DNA from: Bacillus sp. FJAT-26390
GTDB taxonomy: Bacteria > Bacillota > Bacilli > Paenibacillales > Paenibacillaceae
Length of the DNA stretch: 64,000 nucleotides
Reading direction: 5' to 3'
Assembly (NCBI RefSeq): GCF_001682865.1
Contig: NZ_MAQX01000037.1
Span: forward strand, 62,001 to 126,000
Shown: positions 23,441-32,307 of the stretch, piece by piece
Layout of the letters: each line of letters starts with the position of its first letter
Numbering within the stretch: the stretch's first letter is position 1
Translations under genes and position numbers: made by a program
The notes under the pieces: generated by a model
What the model was told of the DNA's origin: nothing
Seen by the model: the letters and a program-made list of their open reading frames with translations, nothing else
The model's database searches: none

Positions 23441-26400
23441 CTATTTAACCGATGCTGCTAAAATATCTCCGAATGCCCAGTGCGTGCTTGGCACATCCTT
23501 CCAAGGAGACTGCACCGAGCCGCTTGGTTTGTCTCTGCCGAGCAATTTGTTGATCATGACCGATGCTTCGGCCCTTGTCAGCGGATGGTTCGGCTTAAAG
23601 GTTCCGTCCTGATAGCCATTGATGATTCCGGCAGCCTGCGCTTTCAGAATATCGGCATTTGCCCAATGGCCCGCAATGTCCTTAAAGCCTGCTCCTGCTT
23701 TCTGCGTGTCGCCTATCAGCGACGAAACAAGCTTAGCCATCTCAGCCCGCGTAATTTGTTTTCCCGCGCCGAACGTACCGTCTTCGTAACCCTTCATCAA
23801 GCCCATTTTGGTCACTTTCAAAATAGCTTCATTCGCCCAATCGGTTGAATGAACGTCGCTGTAGGTGATGTCCTTCCCCGCTGCTTCGCGCGTAACGATT
23901 CTCGACAAGATTGCCGCGATCTCAGCGCGGGTCATTTTCACATCCGGTCTGAAGGTACCGTCTTCATAGCCGTTCATGTAGGCGATATCAAGCAGTTCCG
24001 GCTTTGCGGTCGGCACAGCCGTTGGTGTCGCTGTTGGCGTTGATGCTGGTGTTGTGACCGGTGTTGTGACCGGTGTTGATACTGGTGTCGACACCGGTGT
24101 TGATTCAGGTGTCGTTACCGGCGTTGGTGTTGGTGTCGGCGTTGCCGTCGGTGGCGTTGCCGATGGCACTGTCGCCGCGTTCACGCTGAAGCTCACGCCA
24201 TCCACTACCATATAATCGCCTGATTTTTTCACAGCCTTAATCGTATGCGGTCCGTTTGCCAATCCGGCAATGCTGTATACCGCCTGCTGTGTCAGCCTGC
24301 TCGCGTTATTTGCGCTTACCGTTTCCTTAAATACGTTGTCGACATAGATATCGATGTCGCCTTGAGCAGCCGACTTCGGCGCAAGGAGCGTGACGCCCGT
24401 TCCCGTGAATGAGAATTCTACATCATCCCCATTCGTCTCCGTGGCATGGATGTCATTTTGGAAATCGCCTTTATAGGAAATAGCCAAGCTGACCGATCCG
24501 TCCGGCTGTGCAGACAGGTACTCTTTCTTAATCGTGATTACGTTGCCCGAAATCGTGTAATCGACGTCCGCCGCAAGAGCCGCATTGCCATTCATAATGC
24601 CAAGCAGATTGCTGCCGTCAATGCTTAGCGTGGTCGTCACATCGGCCTGCGCCGTCTTGTCAAAGCTTGCTGAATCCGGACTGATCATATCCGCTATTTT
24701 GAATTTCAATTGATCCAGCAGCAAGTAGTAGCCTGATTTCTTAACGCCCTTAATCGTATGCGCTCCCTCAGCAAGCCCTTCAATGCTGAACAGCGTTTGC
24801 TTAACTTGCCTGCTTGGATGGTACGCACTGACCGTTTGCTTAAACACGCCATCCACGTAGATGTCGATATCCCCCTGCGAGGAATCCTTCTCCGTAATGA
24901 ACGCCAAGCCTGTTCCCTTGAACGTAAACTCAAAATAATCGTTGTTCGCTTCCGTGAAATGCACATCGTCCTTATAGTTGCCAAATCCCCTGTTTCTGCT
25001 GTGCTGCCATGCGCCCTTATAGGAAATTTCGCTGTCGTCATCGTTAATCGATACATAGCGGCCTCTTGCTGTGTCGCTTATCGCAATTGCCAGAATCCGA
25101 TCTGCTCCGCCGCTAAAGGACAATGTTAGATTCGTCATGCCATTTGGCTTAGCCGCAAGGTATTCCTTCTTAATCGTAAGCTGACTGCCCGATACTTGGT
25201 AGTCAACGCCAGCTTGCAGAGCCTTCGACGTATCAGTAATGCCGATCAGGCTGTTGCCGTTTAGCGTGATATTAGTCGTAACATCGGCCTGTGCAGCTGC
25301 TTTTTTGTCAAAGCTTAACGCGCTTGGGCTGATCGTGCTGTTCTGGCCTGTCGTATCGCTAACCGCAATCGATAACGTCTGTGCCATTCCTTGGTCAAAA
25401 ATAAAGCTCAAATTCGCTGTTCCCACCGGCAAAGTTGCCAGATACGCCTTCGTAATCGTAACCTCATCATTTAAAAGCGTGTAATCGCTGCCTGGCACTA
25501 AGGTTGCTGAGCCATTAGAAATGCCAACCAGCGCGTTCCCATTAAGCGACATCGTCGTTGTGACATCTGCCTGCAAGTCCGCTTTTTTATCAAAGCTGCC
25601 TGTGGCTGGATTTATTGCGCTGTTCGTTGCCGATGAATCATTAACCGCAATCGATAACGTCTGAGCCGCTCCGCCATTAAAGGCGAAGGTCAGGCTGGTT
25701 GTTCCGAGCGGCTGCGCTGCCACATATTCCTTCTTGATCGTTACCACGTTGCCTGCCACCGTATAATCCGTATCCAAAACCAAGGCTGCCGCGCCGCTTG
25801 TGATGCTGCTCAAGCTGCTGCCATCGCCCGTAGTTGTGATCGCAATATCCGCCTGTTGTCCGTCAGCTTTATCAAATGCTGCCGTGCTTGCGCTAATCAG
25901 ATCCGGTACGCTGATTCTTAATTTATCCAGCAGCATAAAATACCCGGATTTCTTCACCGCTTTAAGCGTGTGAGGGCCATCCGCAAGTCCCGTGATGTTG
26001 AACACAGGCTGCTGCGCCATTCTGCCGATGTTATAGGTGCTCACGGTTTGCTGGAACTGATTGTCCACATAGATGTCCATTTCACCTTGAGACGGATCAA
26101 GCTCTGTAATAAATTCAATCCCCGTGCCCGTAAACGCATATTCAAAGAAATCATTGTTGTTGGCCTCCGCATAATGAACATCATCCATATAATCGCCTAG
26201 ACCACGGTTATAGCTGCGGTTCCAGCCTCCCGTATATACGATGGAAGCATGGTCGTCGTTAATCGAGTATGAGCCGCCAATGGACGTATCCCTTACAACT
26301 AGAGATACCTTCTGCTCCGAACCTCCGCTAAAGGAGAAGGCCATAGCCGTCGTACCTGTCGGAAGCGCCGCAAGATACGATTTCTTAATGGTAAGCTGAT

Positions 26401-28315
26401 CGCCTGAGACGGTGTAGTCTGTCCCCGCCGCCAAAGCGTTACCATCCTGCTCAACGCCCAGCAAATCATTTCCGTTTAGCGAAAGCGTCAGCGCAACGTC
26501 ATTCTGAGCTGATGGTTTCTTATCAAAGCTAACCGTTGCAGGAGTCACACGGCTATCCCTTATCGTTGTATCGCTTATGGTGACGGCAAGCGTCTGCGAA
26601 GTTCCGCCGCTGAAGGTAAACGTTAGATTCGTGATGCCAACTGGTTTTGCCGCCAAATATTCCTTCTTAATCGTCACTTCATTATCCGATACGGTGTAGT
26701 CCGTACCTGCAACTAGCGTTGTTCCATTGCTCGAAATACTATTCAGCGTATTTCCGTTCAGCGTCATAACCGTCGCAACATCAGCTTGCGCCGATGTCTT
26801 CTTATCGAAGCTTGCGGCTGCTGGGCTGATCACGCTATTTTGCGCAGTGGTATCGCTTACATCAATAACCAGATTTTGTTTGTCGCCAACCAGCTCTTGC
26901 CCGCCGTTTCGAGCCCAAGCACCCGTATACTTCATGCCGGTATCGTCATCATTTGCCGTTACCGTTCCATTCAGCGCCACTACCTTGAACAAGCGCGAAC
27001 CATGCGAAGCCAAATCTACAGAGCTGAAGCCGGTATCGAAAGAACCCAAGTCCTCATGGCTCCAAAGGTCGCGAACAGTCGCAGGGCCAGTTAGTCCGAT
27101 ATCGCTCCAATTGACGTTCACGGTCGCAGCCGAGCCGCCAAGGTTGAAGAGTCCAACCGTGTAGCTGCCATCGCCATTATTGGCATACCACACCTGCTGC
27201 TCGGTAGCTGTCGATACAGGATGCCCTGGACGGCCAGCCTGATTGACGGCGATAACCTCTTCATTCGTTAACAGCTTGGTGCCGTAATCGTCCAGCTTGG
27301 TCATGTCATTGCCAATATACAGCTGTGCGGATGAAATCGCCCAGAAAGACATCGCCGTTTGACGCTCGTCCTGTGTAATGCCATCCATCGCTCCATTTCC
27401 GATATTCAGCGAGTCAAAATCGTTCCAGCCGCCCGGACCTGCATGGCGCCAGAACTGCTCCGCCTTCGGGAAAAGTCTAGCGATGCTCGGCCACGTCGTT
27501 AAGCCGCCGCTGCCGCAGTAGCACTCGATATCCCAGTCTACGCGCCACCCGTTCGCGTATTGCTTCCAATGATCGATGTACTTAATATCAAGCGCCCATG
27601 AAAGCTCCAGCCAAATATTGTGCGGTGCAAGCGCCTCCGACCATGCCTTAACGTCATCCCGCGCATCAAGGGACAGGTCGGAGATGCCCGATCCAGGCGT
27701 CACGCTGTCAAACTTCAAAAAGTCGATTCCCCACTCGCCATACAAATTAGCTATCGAATCGATATACTTTTGAGCGCAGGGCTTCGAGAAATCAATTTTG
27801 TAGCCAAGACCCCAATAATCCGATTGCTTGATCGGCTGAGCCGCGATGTCCTGCATCGAGCAGCCGGGAGCGCCGTAGATCGGCAAATCCTGATCATACG
27901 CTTGCGGCGATAAGCCCGGAATGCCGTACAGACCGATCTTCTGTCCGTTCGCATGGACATAATCGATGACGGCTTGGAAGCCGTTCGGATATAAAGTCGT
28001 GCTCGGAATAGGCCGTCCATACCCGTCCATTCCACCGTTCCAAGCCGCGTCTATGTTGATATATTCGTAGCCATACGGCTGAAGCTTCTCATGCATCGCA
28101 TCCGATTGCGCTTTAATGTTATCTTCGGTAATCCACTGTCCGTTGCCTGTATACACCTGCAAGCTGTAGCTGCTCCAGCCCATATAAGGCTTTGCGGCCA
28201 AGCCGTTATTAGCCGCTTCCGCGACATTTGCTTGCGGTACCACTATTCCCAGCTGCGTCGTGATCATCACGACGATAAGCAGCCACAAGCGCGATTTCCT
28301 CATCATCTGCGTCAT
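23441..28315 (-). CDS. SLH-anchored GH27 alpha-galactosidase with X2-like repeats
   Basis: 1624-residue secreted enzyme. Signal peptide ends near residue 34 (VAEA). GH27 domain, about 38-450: AAKPYMGWSSYS, nucleophile Asp203 in DFLKFDSV, likely acid/base Asp262 in RVDWDIE, GGWNDFDSL. Then X2-like domains (~490-581, 583-676, 806-892, 894-986, 988-1081, truncated 1209-1280) mixed with three beta modules (~683-803, 1088-1208, 1281-1378), a Pro/Thr linker (1380-1440) and SLH repeats (1441-1620, marked by TRAE) binding it to the cell wall. It probably removes alpha-galactose or related residues from polymers. Start at 28315 has AAAGGAG upstream; a longer frame to 28363 lacks one. Follows the binding-protein gene. 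Confidence 0.93.
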   Translation of the reverse strand: MTQMMRKSRLWLLIVVMITTQLGIVVPQANVAEAANNGLAAKPYMGWSSYSLQVYTGNGQWITEDNIKAQSDAMHEKLQPYGYEYINIDAAWNGGMDGYGRPIPSTTLYPNGFQAVIDYVHANGQKIGLYGIPGLSPQAYDQDLPIYGAPGCSMQDIAAQPIKQSDYWGLGYKIDFSKPCAQKYIDSIANLYGEWGIDFLKFDSVTPGSGISDLSLDARDDVKAWSEALAPHNIWLELSWALDIKYIDHWKQYANGWRVDWDIECYCGSGGLTTWPSIARLFPKAEQFWRHAGPGGWNDFDSLNIGNGAMDGITQDERQTAMSFWAISSAQLYIGNDMTKLDDYGTKLLTNEEVIAVNQAGRPGHPVSTATEQQVWYANNGDGSYTVGLFNLGGSAATVNVNWSDIGLTGPATVRDLWSHEDLGSFDTGFSSVDLASHGSRLFKVVALNGTVTANDDDTGMKYTGAWARNGGQELVGDKQNLVIDVSDTTAQNSVISPAAASFDKKTSAQADVATVMTLNGNTLNSISSNGTTLVAGTDYTVSDNEVTIKKEYLAAKPVGITNLTFTFSGGTSQTLAVTISDTTIRDSRVTPATVSFDKKPSAQNDVALTLSLNGNDLLGVEQDGNALAAGTDYTVSGDQLTIKKSYLAALPTGTTAMAFSFSGGSEQKVSLVVRDTSIGGSYSINDDHASIVYTGGWNRSYNRGLGDYMDDVHYAEANNNDFFEYAFTGTGIEFITELDPSQGEMDIYVDNQFQQTVSTYNIGRMAQQPVFNITGLADGPHTLKAVKKSGYFMLLDKLRISVPDLISASTAAFDKADGQQADIAITTTGDGSSLSSITSGAAALVLDTDYTVAGNVVTIKKEYVAAQPLGTTSLTFAFNGGAAQTLSIAVNDSSATNSAINPATGSFDKKADLQADVTTTMSLNGNALVGISNGSATLVPGSDYTLLNDEVTITKAYLATLPVGTANLSFIFDQGMAQTLSIAVSDTTGQNSTISPSALSFDKKAAAQADVTTNITLNGNSLIGITDTSKALQAGVDYQVSGSQLTIKKEYLAAKPNGMTNLTLSFSGGADRILAIAISDTARGRYVSINDDDSEISYKGAWQHSRNRGFGNYKDDVHFTEANNDYFEFTFKGTGLAFITEKDSSQGDIDIYVDGVFKQTVSAYHPSRQVKQTLFSIEGLAEGAHTIKGVKKSGYYLLLDQLKFKIADMISPDSASFDKTAQADVTTTLSIDGSNLLGIMNGNAALAADVDYTISGNVITIKKEYLSAQPDGSVSLAISYKGDFQNDIHATETNGDDVEFSFTGTGVTLLAPKSAAQGDIDIYVDNVFKETVSANNASRLTQQAVYSIAGLANGPHTIKAVKKSGDYMVVDGVSFSVNAATVPSATPPTATPTPTPTPVTTPESTPVSTPVSTPVTTPVTTPASTPTATPTAVPTAKPELLDIAYMNGYEDGTFRPDVKMTRAEIAAILSRIVTREAAGKDITYSDVHSTDWANEAILKVTKMGLMKGYEDGTFGAGKQITRAEMAKLVSSLIGDTQKAGAGFKDIAGHWANADILKAQAAGIINGYQDGTFKPNHPLTRAEASVMINKLLGRDKPSGSVQSPWKDVPSTHWAFGDILAASVK
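24182..26848 (-). repeat. Tandem X2-like and beta-module repeats within the GH27 gene
   Basis: Six copies of a ~93-codon unit with the core SFDKK..QADV...LNGN, a TDYTVSG segment and a TIKKEYLA segment alternate with three copies of a ~120-codon unit (core DIYVDN, then LKAVKKSGY). The unit pattern is 2 + 1, then 3 + 1, then a fused short 1 + 1. These are coding repeats, not a CRISPR or minisatellite. Confidence 0.85.
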
Positions 28316-28340
28316 TATTAATCTCCTTTTTTTATCAAAT

Positions 28341-28379
28341 AGGATCAGGCTTTTATTTCGCAATAAAGAACCTGATCCT
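28341..28379 (-). terminator. Intercistronic stem-loop between binding protein and GH27
   Basis: 9-bp stem AGGATCAGG / CCTGATCCT around an inner TATT/AATA pair. No strong T run follows, and the AAAGGAG of the GH27 gene comes soon after. It may lower or stabilise downstream transcript rather than end it. Confidence 0.6.
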
Positions 28380-28389
28380 GTGGAATTTG

Positions 28390-30060
28390 TTATGATTTAA
28401 ACGATGCGTCGTACGCTTTTTGCAAAATTTCCAGGTAACGATCGATTTTCAGATCCTTAAGCCCCTTCACATAAGCGTCCCAATCCTTCTCTAGACTTTT
28501 ATTGCCTGTTACGAATTGAAGCGCGCTTTGCTCGATATACGACTTGATGTTCGTTTGCAAAATGCTCGCTTCGTCGACTTCCGCCGAATCGATCCAAATC
28601 GACCAAAGCGGGAACAGTTCCTTCGGCTCGTGGCCTTGGTACAGAAGCGTCGCTTGGTACAATCTACGCTCGTAGTTCGCAGAATCATAAATATCCGTAC
28701 CTTGAACCCAGCTGTCCCGGTATTCCCTTGGCATGTAGAAGTGAGCGGTACCGCTCCAGCCCGCGTTGCGAGGCGCTTCGCCTTCAACGGCAGGAATCGT
28801 TGCAACCTTCGGCGTTACGCCTTCTCCTAGCGCAACTTCGCCTTCCTTCGGCTTTCTCCAGTCGATGCCTTCCATACCGGAAGCGCCGTTTGTTTGTCCT
28901 TCTTCTGTGAACATGTAATCCACCAATTTAATAAGGGCAATTTGTTGTTCCTCTGACGCTTTGTTCGTAATTGCAAATTTTGCTCCCGGTGCCACGCCGC
29001 CGCCGTCATGAGTCGCGAATGAACCATGCGGTCCCGTAAGCGGAGGCACTGGATTATAAGAAGCCGAGTTTTTGTTGCCTACATCGATGTTTACGAAGAT
29101 TGCAGGGTGCATCCCGGCGCCTGCGCCCAAAATTTGTGCGTCGCCGTTTTCGCCGATTTTTTTGAACGCTTCCGCGTTTTGCGCGAATGCGCCTGGATCG
29201 ATCAAGCCTTCGTCATACAAGGATTTGATATACGTTAAGCCTTCTTTCCATTCCGGCTTAAGCGCTGCCGATTCTACCTTGCCATTTGTCAGGTTCAAGT
29301 AGTTACGGTCGTCGTCATAGACGAAGCCGTTCATGAGGAATGGAATGACGCGTACGCCAAAATCCTCCTTCGATCCGCTGAGCGGCACTTCATCGGCAAT
29401 TCCGTTGCCATTTGGATCTTTTGTTTTGAACGCTGTCAGGACAGCTTTGAACTCTTCAGGCGTTTTTGGCATTTCGAGCTGCAATTTTGTAAGCCAATCC
29501 GTATTGATCCACATTTTGTTCGGGTACGAACAGTGGAAGCACTGGCTGTATGCGACAAGCCCGTAAATATTGCCGTCCGGCGCCGTGTTAAACGCTTTCA
29601 AATCGGCGTTGCTTTCCATCGCCGCTTTAATGTTAGGCGCATACTTCTCGATTAGGTCATTCAGAGGCAGCAGCACCCCTTGTTTGCCGTACTTCACGAC
29701 ATCCGCTTGCGTGAATTGGTCGATATAGCCTGGAAGCATGTAAGCATCAGGGTAATCGCCGCTAGCGAGTGAAATTTGGCGTTTTTCCTGCGCTCCATCG
29801 GGTGGAGTCGTTTCGAATTTAAGCTTGATGTTGAACTTGTCTTCTACAAATTTAGTAAATTTATTCGTTGCCAAATCAATATTCGTCTCCTGTACGGCAA
29901 ATATGGAAATCTCAACCGGTGCGGTTGCTCCCGTCTCTTCCGATTGTGCAGTCGGTGCGTTTGAGGCCGTATTGGCAGGCCCGTTATTGCTTGAGCATGC
30001 AGCAAGCGTCATGCTGGCCATTAGGATCGTTGCCAACAAACTTACAAGTCTCTTTTTCAA
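28390..30060 (-). CDS. Sugar ABC transporter binding lipoprotein (copy 1)
   Basis: 556-residue lipoprotein with lipobox LAAC (Cys22). Features: EKRQISLASGDYPDAYML, GKQGVLLPLNDLIEKYAPNI, an unusual CFHC motif (Cys174, Cys177) before SYPNKMW, and a calcium-loop-like DPNGNGIADE near residue 215. It starts at a TTG with GGGAG 9 nt upstream. It is a close paralogue of the protein at 32308-33963; both share CFHC and DPNGNG. It lies behind the two permeases and before GH27, so it likely delivers an oligosaccharide cut by that enzyme. Confidence 0.93.
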   Translation of the reverse strand: MKKRLVSLLATILMASMTLAACSSNNGPANTASNAPTAQSEETGATAPVEISIFAVQETNIDLATNKFTKFVEDKFNIKLKFETTPPDGAQEKRQISLASGDYPDAYMLPGYIDQFTQADVVKYGKQGVLLPLNDLIEKYAPNIKAAMESNADLKAFNTAPDGNIYGLVAYSQCFHCSYPNKMWINTDWLTKLQLEMPKTPEEFKAVLTAFKTKDPNGNGIADEVPLSGSKEDFGVRVIPFLMNGFVYDDDRNYLNLTNGKVESAALKPEWKEGLTYIKSLYDEGLIDPGAFAQNAEAFKKIGENGDAQILGAGAGMHPAIFVNIDVGNKNSASYNPVPPLTGPHGSFATHDGGGVAPGAKFAITNKASEEQQIALIKLVDYMFTEEGQTNGASGMEGIDWRKPKEGEVALGEGVTPKVATIPAVEGEAPRNAGWSGTAHFYMPREYRDSWVQGTDIYDSANYERRLYQATLLYQGHEPKELFPLWSIWIDSAEVDEASILQTNIKSYIEQSALQFVTGNKSLEKDWDAYVKGLKDLKIDRYLEILQKAYDASFKS

Positions 30061-30176
30061 TTGTTATCGCTCCCTTTTCAATTTATGAAGTGTTTGCCTT
30101 TGTCTTCTTGTGCCTGCTTGCTACATGCCCACCACCTCCTTAAGTTACGAAGCTGCCGTACACGTGCTTTACATGA

Positions 30177-31097
30177 CTACCCTTTTACGGAACCGACCAG
30201 CATCCCCTGCACGAAATACCGCTGTACGAACGGGTAAATGATGAGAACCGGCAAAGTCGCTACCACGATGAGCGAATATTTGAGCAGCTCGGACAGCTGC
30301 TGTCTCTCCACTTGCTTCAGCGCATCCGTTACGCTGGCGCTGTTGTTCATAATGATGATGCTTCTCAAAACGAGCTGCAGCGGGAACAAGTTCGCGGATT
30401 TGAGATAGATCAAAGCATCGAAGTATGCGTTCCACTGGCCTACGCCATACATCAGAAAGAGTACGGCAAGGATGGGCTTCGATAATGGAATAACGACGCT
30501 TCGCATGAACCGGATATCGCTGCAGCCGTCAATTTCACTCGCTTCAAACAGCTCATCCGGAATGGAAGACTGGAAGAAGGAGCGCGCAATGATGACCTGC
30601 CATACCCAAACGGCATTCGGAATGAGCAGCGCCCACCGTGTATCGATCATGCCAAACTCTCTCACGACCATGTATGTCGGAATCAAGCCACCGCTAAAGA
30701 GCATCGTGAACGTAATGAGCATCATAATGACGCTGCGGCCAAAAAATGATTTGCGCGACATCGGGTACGCGATCATGACCGTAAGCCCAACGCTGATCAG
30801 CGTTCCTACCGATGTGTAGAATAGTGAATTGCCGTAGCCCTGCATAATTTGCGGCGTAGAGAACAAGACCTTAAAGCCCTTAAAAGAAATGTCTACGGGC
30901 CACAGCCAGACGCGGCCGGACGTTACGGCAGCCGGGCTGCTGATGGAGCTGCTGACAATATAAATGAGCGGATAAATGACCGCGATCAGAACGATCGCCA
31001 GTACGGTATACACGATAAACATAAAAACTTTATCGCCTGTCGAATCCTTAATCGTTTGTCTGATTGGTGCCTGCGATGCTATTTTTGCCGATGCCAT
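30177..31097 (-). CDS. Carbohydrate ABC transporter permease (YtcP/LplC type)
   Basis: 306-residue membrane protein with six spans. The EAA loop is LFEASEIDGCSDIRFMRSVV and the C-terminus QGMLVGSVKG is typical. AAAGGGGAG precedes the ATG. It is 15 nt downstream of the LplB-type permease and upstream of binding lipoprotein copy 1. No ATPase is present. A 116-nt gap lies between this gene and the lipoprotein gene. Confidence 0.93.
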   Translation of the reverse strand: MASAKIASQAPIRQTIKDSTGDKVFMFIVYTVLAIVLIAVIYPLIYIVSSSISSPAAVTSGRVWLWPVDISFKGFKVLFSTPQIMQGYGNSLFYTSVGTLISVGLTVMIAYPMSRKSFFGRSVIMMLITFTMLFSGGLIPTYMVVREFGMIDTRWALLIPNAVWVWQVIIARSFFQSSIPDELFEASEIDGCSDIRFMRSVVIPLSKPILAVLFLMYGVGQWNAYFDALIYLKSANLFPLQLVLRSIIIMNNSASVTDALKQVERQQLSELLKYSLIVVATLPVLIIYPFVQRYFVQGMLVGSVKG

Positions 31098-31112
31098 AGG
31101 CGCACTCCCCTT

Positions 31113-32066
31113 TTACCAAATGCTCGATTTCGTAAATCGTTTTGCCAAGCCGTTAACGGTAAACAATAACGCAAGATTAATGACTGAATTAAATAAGCCG
31201 ACTGCCGTTGCGAAGCTGTAGTTGGCGTTTAAAAGTCCAATCCTATACACGTAAGTAGCAATAATTTCGGAATTGACGAGGTTGAGCGGATTTTGCAGCA
31301 GGTAAATTTTCTCGAAGCCAATCGCCATCACGCTGCCCACATTCAAGATGAGAATAATGGTGATCGTCGGCAAAATGCCCGGCAAGTCAACATGGATGAT
31401 TTTCTGAAAGCGCGAAGCGCCATCCACTTTTGCAGCCTCATAAAGAGTAGGATCGATGCCCGCCAGCGCCGCCAAATATATGACCGCGGAGTAACCTGCC
31501 GTCTGCCAAATATCCGACCAAACATAGATGGAGCGGAACATGCTGGCTTCCCCAAGAAAATTGATCGAGTCGAGTCCAAAATAATTTAAAGCCACGTTTG
31601 CAAAGCCGAGCCTTGGCGCGAGAAACAGCATAATGATCGATACCATGACGACCGTCGATATAAAATACGGCGCGAACGTCACCAGCTGGACAAGCCGTTT
31701 GAAGCGGCCGTTACGTACTTCATTAAGCATCAACGCAAGTATGATCGGAATAGGAAAACCCGCGAGCAATAAATAACCGCTGACGTAAATCGTGTTCTTG
31801 ACCAGCGACCAGAACATCGGATTCTCAAAGAAGAGCCTAAAGTTTTTGAGCCCGACCCATTCGCTTCCCCAAATGCCCTTGATGACGTTGTAATCTTTAA
31901 AAGCGAGCACCGCGTTCAGCATCGGATAGTATTTAAAGATAAGAAAAAACAACACGGGCGGTATGACGATAAGGTAAAGCTGCCAATGCTTCTTGAAGCT
32001 TCTGCTCGCTTCATCCGCAAGACTCCGCTTGCCCTTTTGCTTTAACAATTTGTTATTCAGTACCAT
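31113..32066 (-). CDS. Carbohydrate ABC transporter permease (LplB/YteP type)
   Basis: 317-residue partner permease. Basic N-terminus, then HWQLYLIVIPPVLFFLIFKY as first span, and the EAA loop TLYEAAKVDGASRFQKIIHV. C-terminus FTKSSIW is typical of the group. The nearest ribosome-site-like run (GGAAA) is weak, while a GGGGGG run lies 18 nt off, so the start is less certain. It is the first gene behind a terminator and a cre box and opens the permease-lipoprotein-GH27-esterase transcription unit. Confidence 0.92.
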   Translation of the reverse strand: MVLNNKLLKQKGKRSLADEASRSFKKHWQLYLIVIPPVLFFLIFKYYPMLNAVLAFKDYNVIKGIWGSEWVGLKNFRLFFENPMFWSLVKNTIYVSGYLLLAGFPIPIILALMLNEVRNGRFKRLVQLVTFAPYFISTVVMVSIIMLFLAPRLGFANVALNYFGLDSINFLGEASMFRSIYVWSDIWQTAGYSAVIYLAALAGIDPTLYEAAKVDGASRFQKIIHVDLPGILPTITIILILNVGSVMAIGFEKIYLLQNPLNLVNSEIIATYVYRIGLLNANYSFATAVGLFNSVINLALLFTVNGLAKRFTKSSIW

Positions 32067-32112
32067 TTCTTTTTCCAGAACAATCCCCCCTAGGTAGCTA
32101 GCTGCCGATGTA

Positions 32113-32126
32113 TGATAGCGCTTTCT
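32113..32126. promoter_or_regulatory. Candidate cre box before the permease operon
   Basis: On the minus strand AGAAAGCGCTATCA matches the cre consensus at 13 of 14 positions (first base differs). It is 47 bp upstream of the LplB-type start. The gap 32067-32265 also holds several GTACGT-rich dyads (GTACGGACGTAC), possible targets of the AraC-type regulator. Confidence 0.5.
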
Positions 32127-32265
32127 ATACGCTGATCATAGTAGAAATCCACCATCCCCAAACAGGTACATTTGCGTCGTTTTACGTACAAAAACCCGTA
32201 TTTCCGGGGGGCAAATGGCCGTACGGACGTACATTTCCGCTAGCGGCTGCCGTACAACGCCAAAA

Positions 32266-32293
32266 AATCCCGACTGCATCAGCAGCCGGGATT
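32266..32293 (-). terminator. Terminator after binding protein copy 2
   Basis: 12-bp stem AATCCCGACTGC / GCAGCCGGGATT with one mismatch and a short loop; the minus strand continues TTTTTT. It separates the regulator-lipoprotein unit from the permease operon. Confidence 0.9.
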
Positions 32294-32307
32294 ACATGCA
32301 TCATTCG

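Noticed and set aside
24006..24170. GT-rich tandem repeats that look like a minisatellite or CRISPR-like array
   Set aside because: They encode the Pro/Thr linker between repeat modules and SLH domains; no spacer-repeat pattern.
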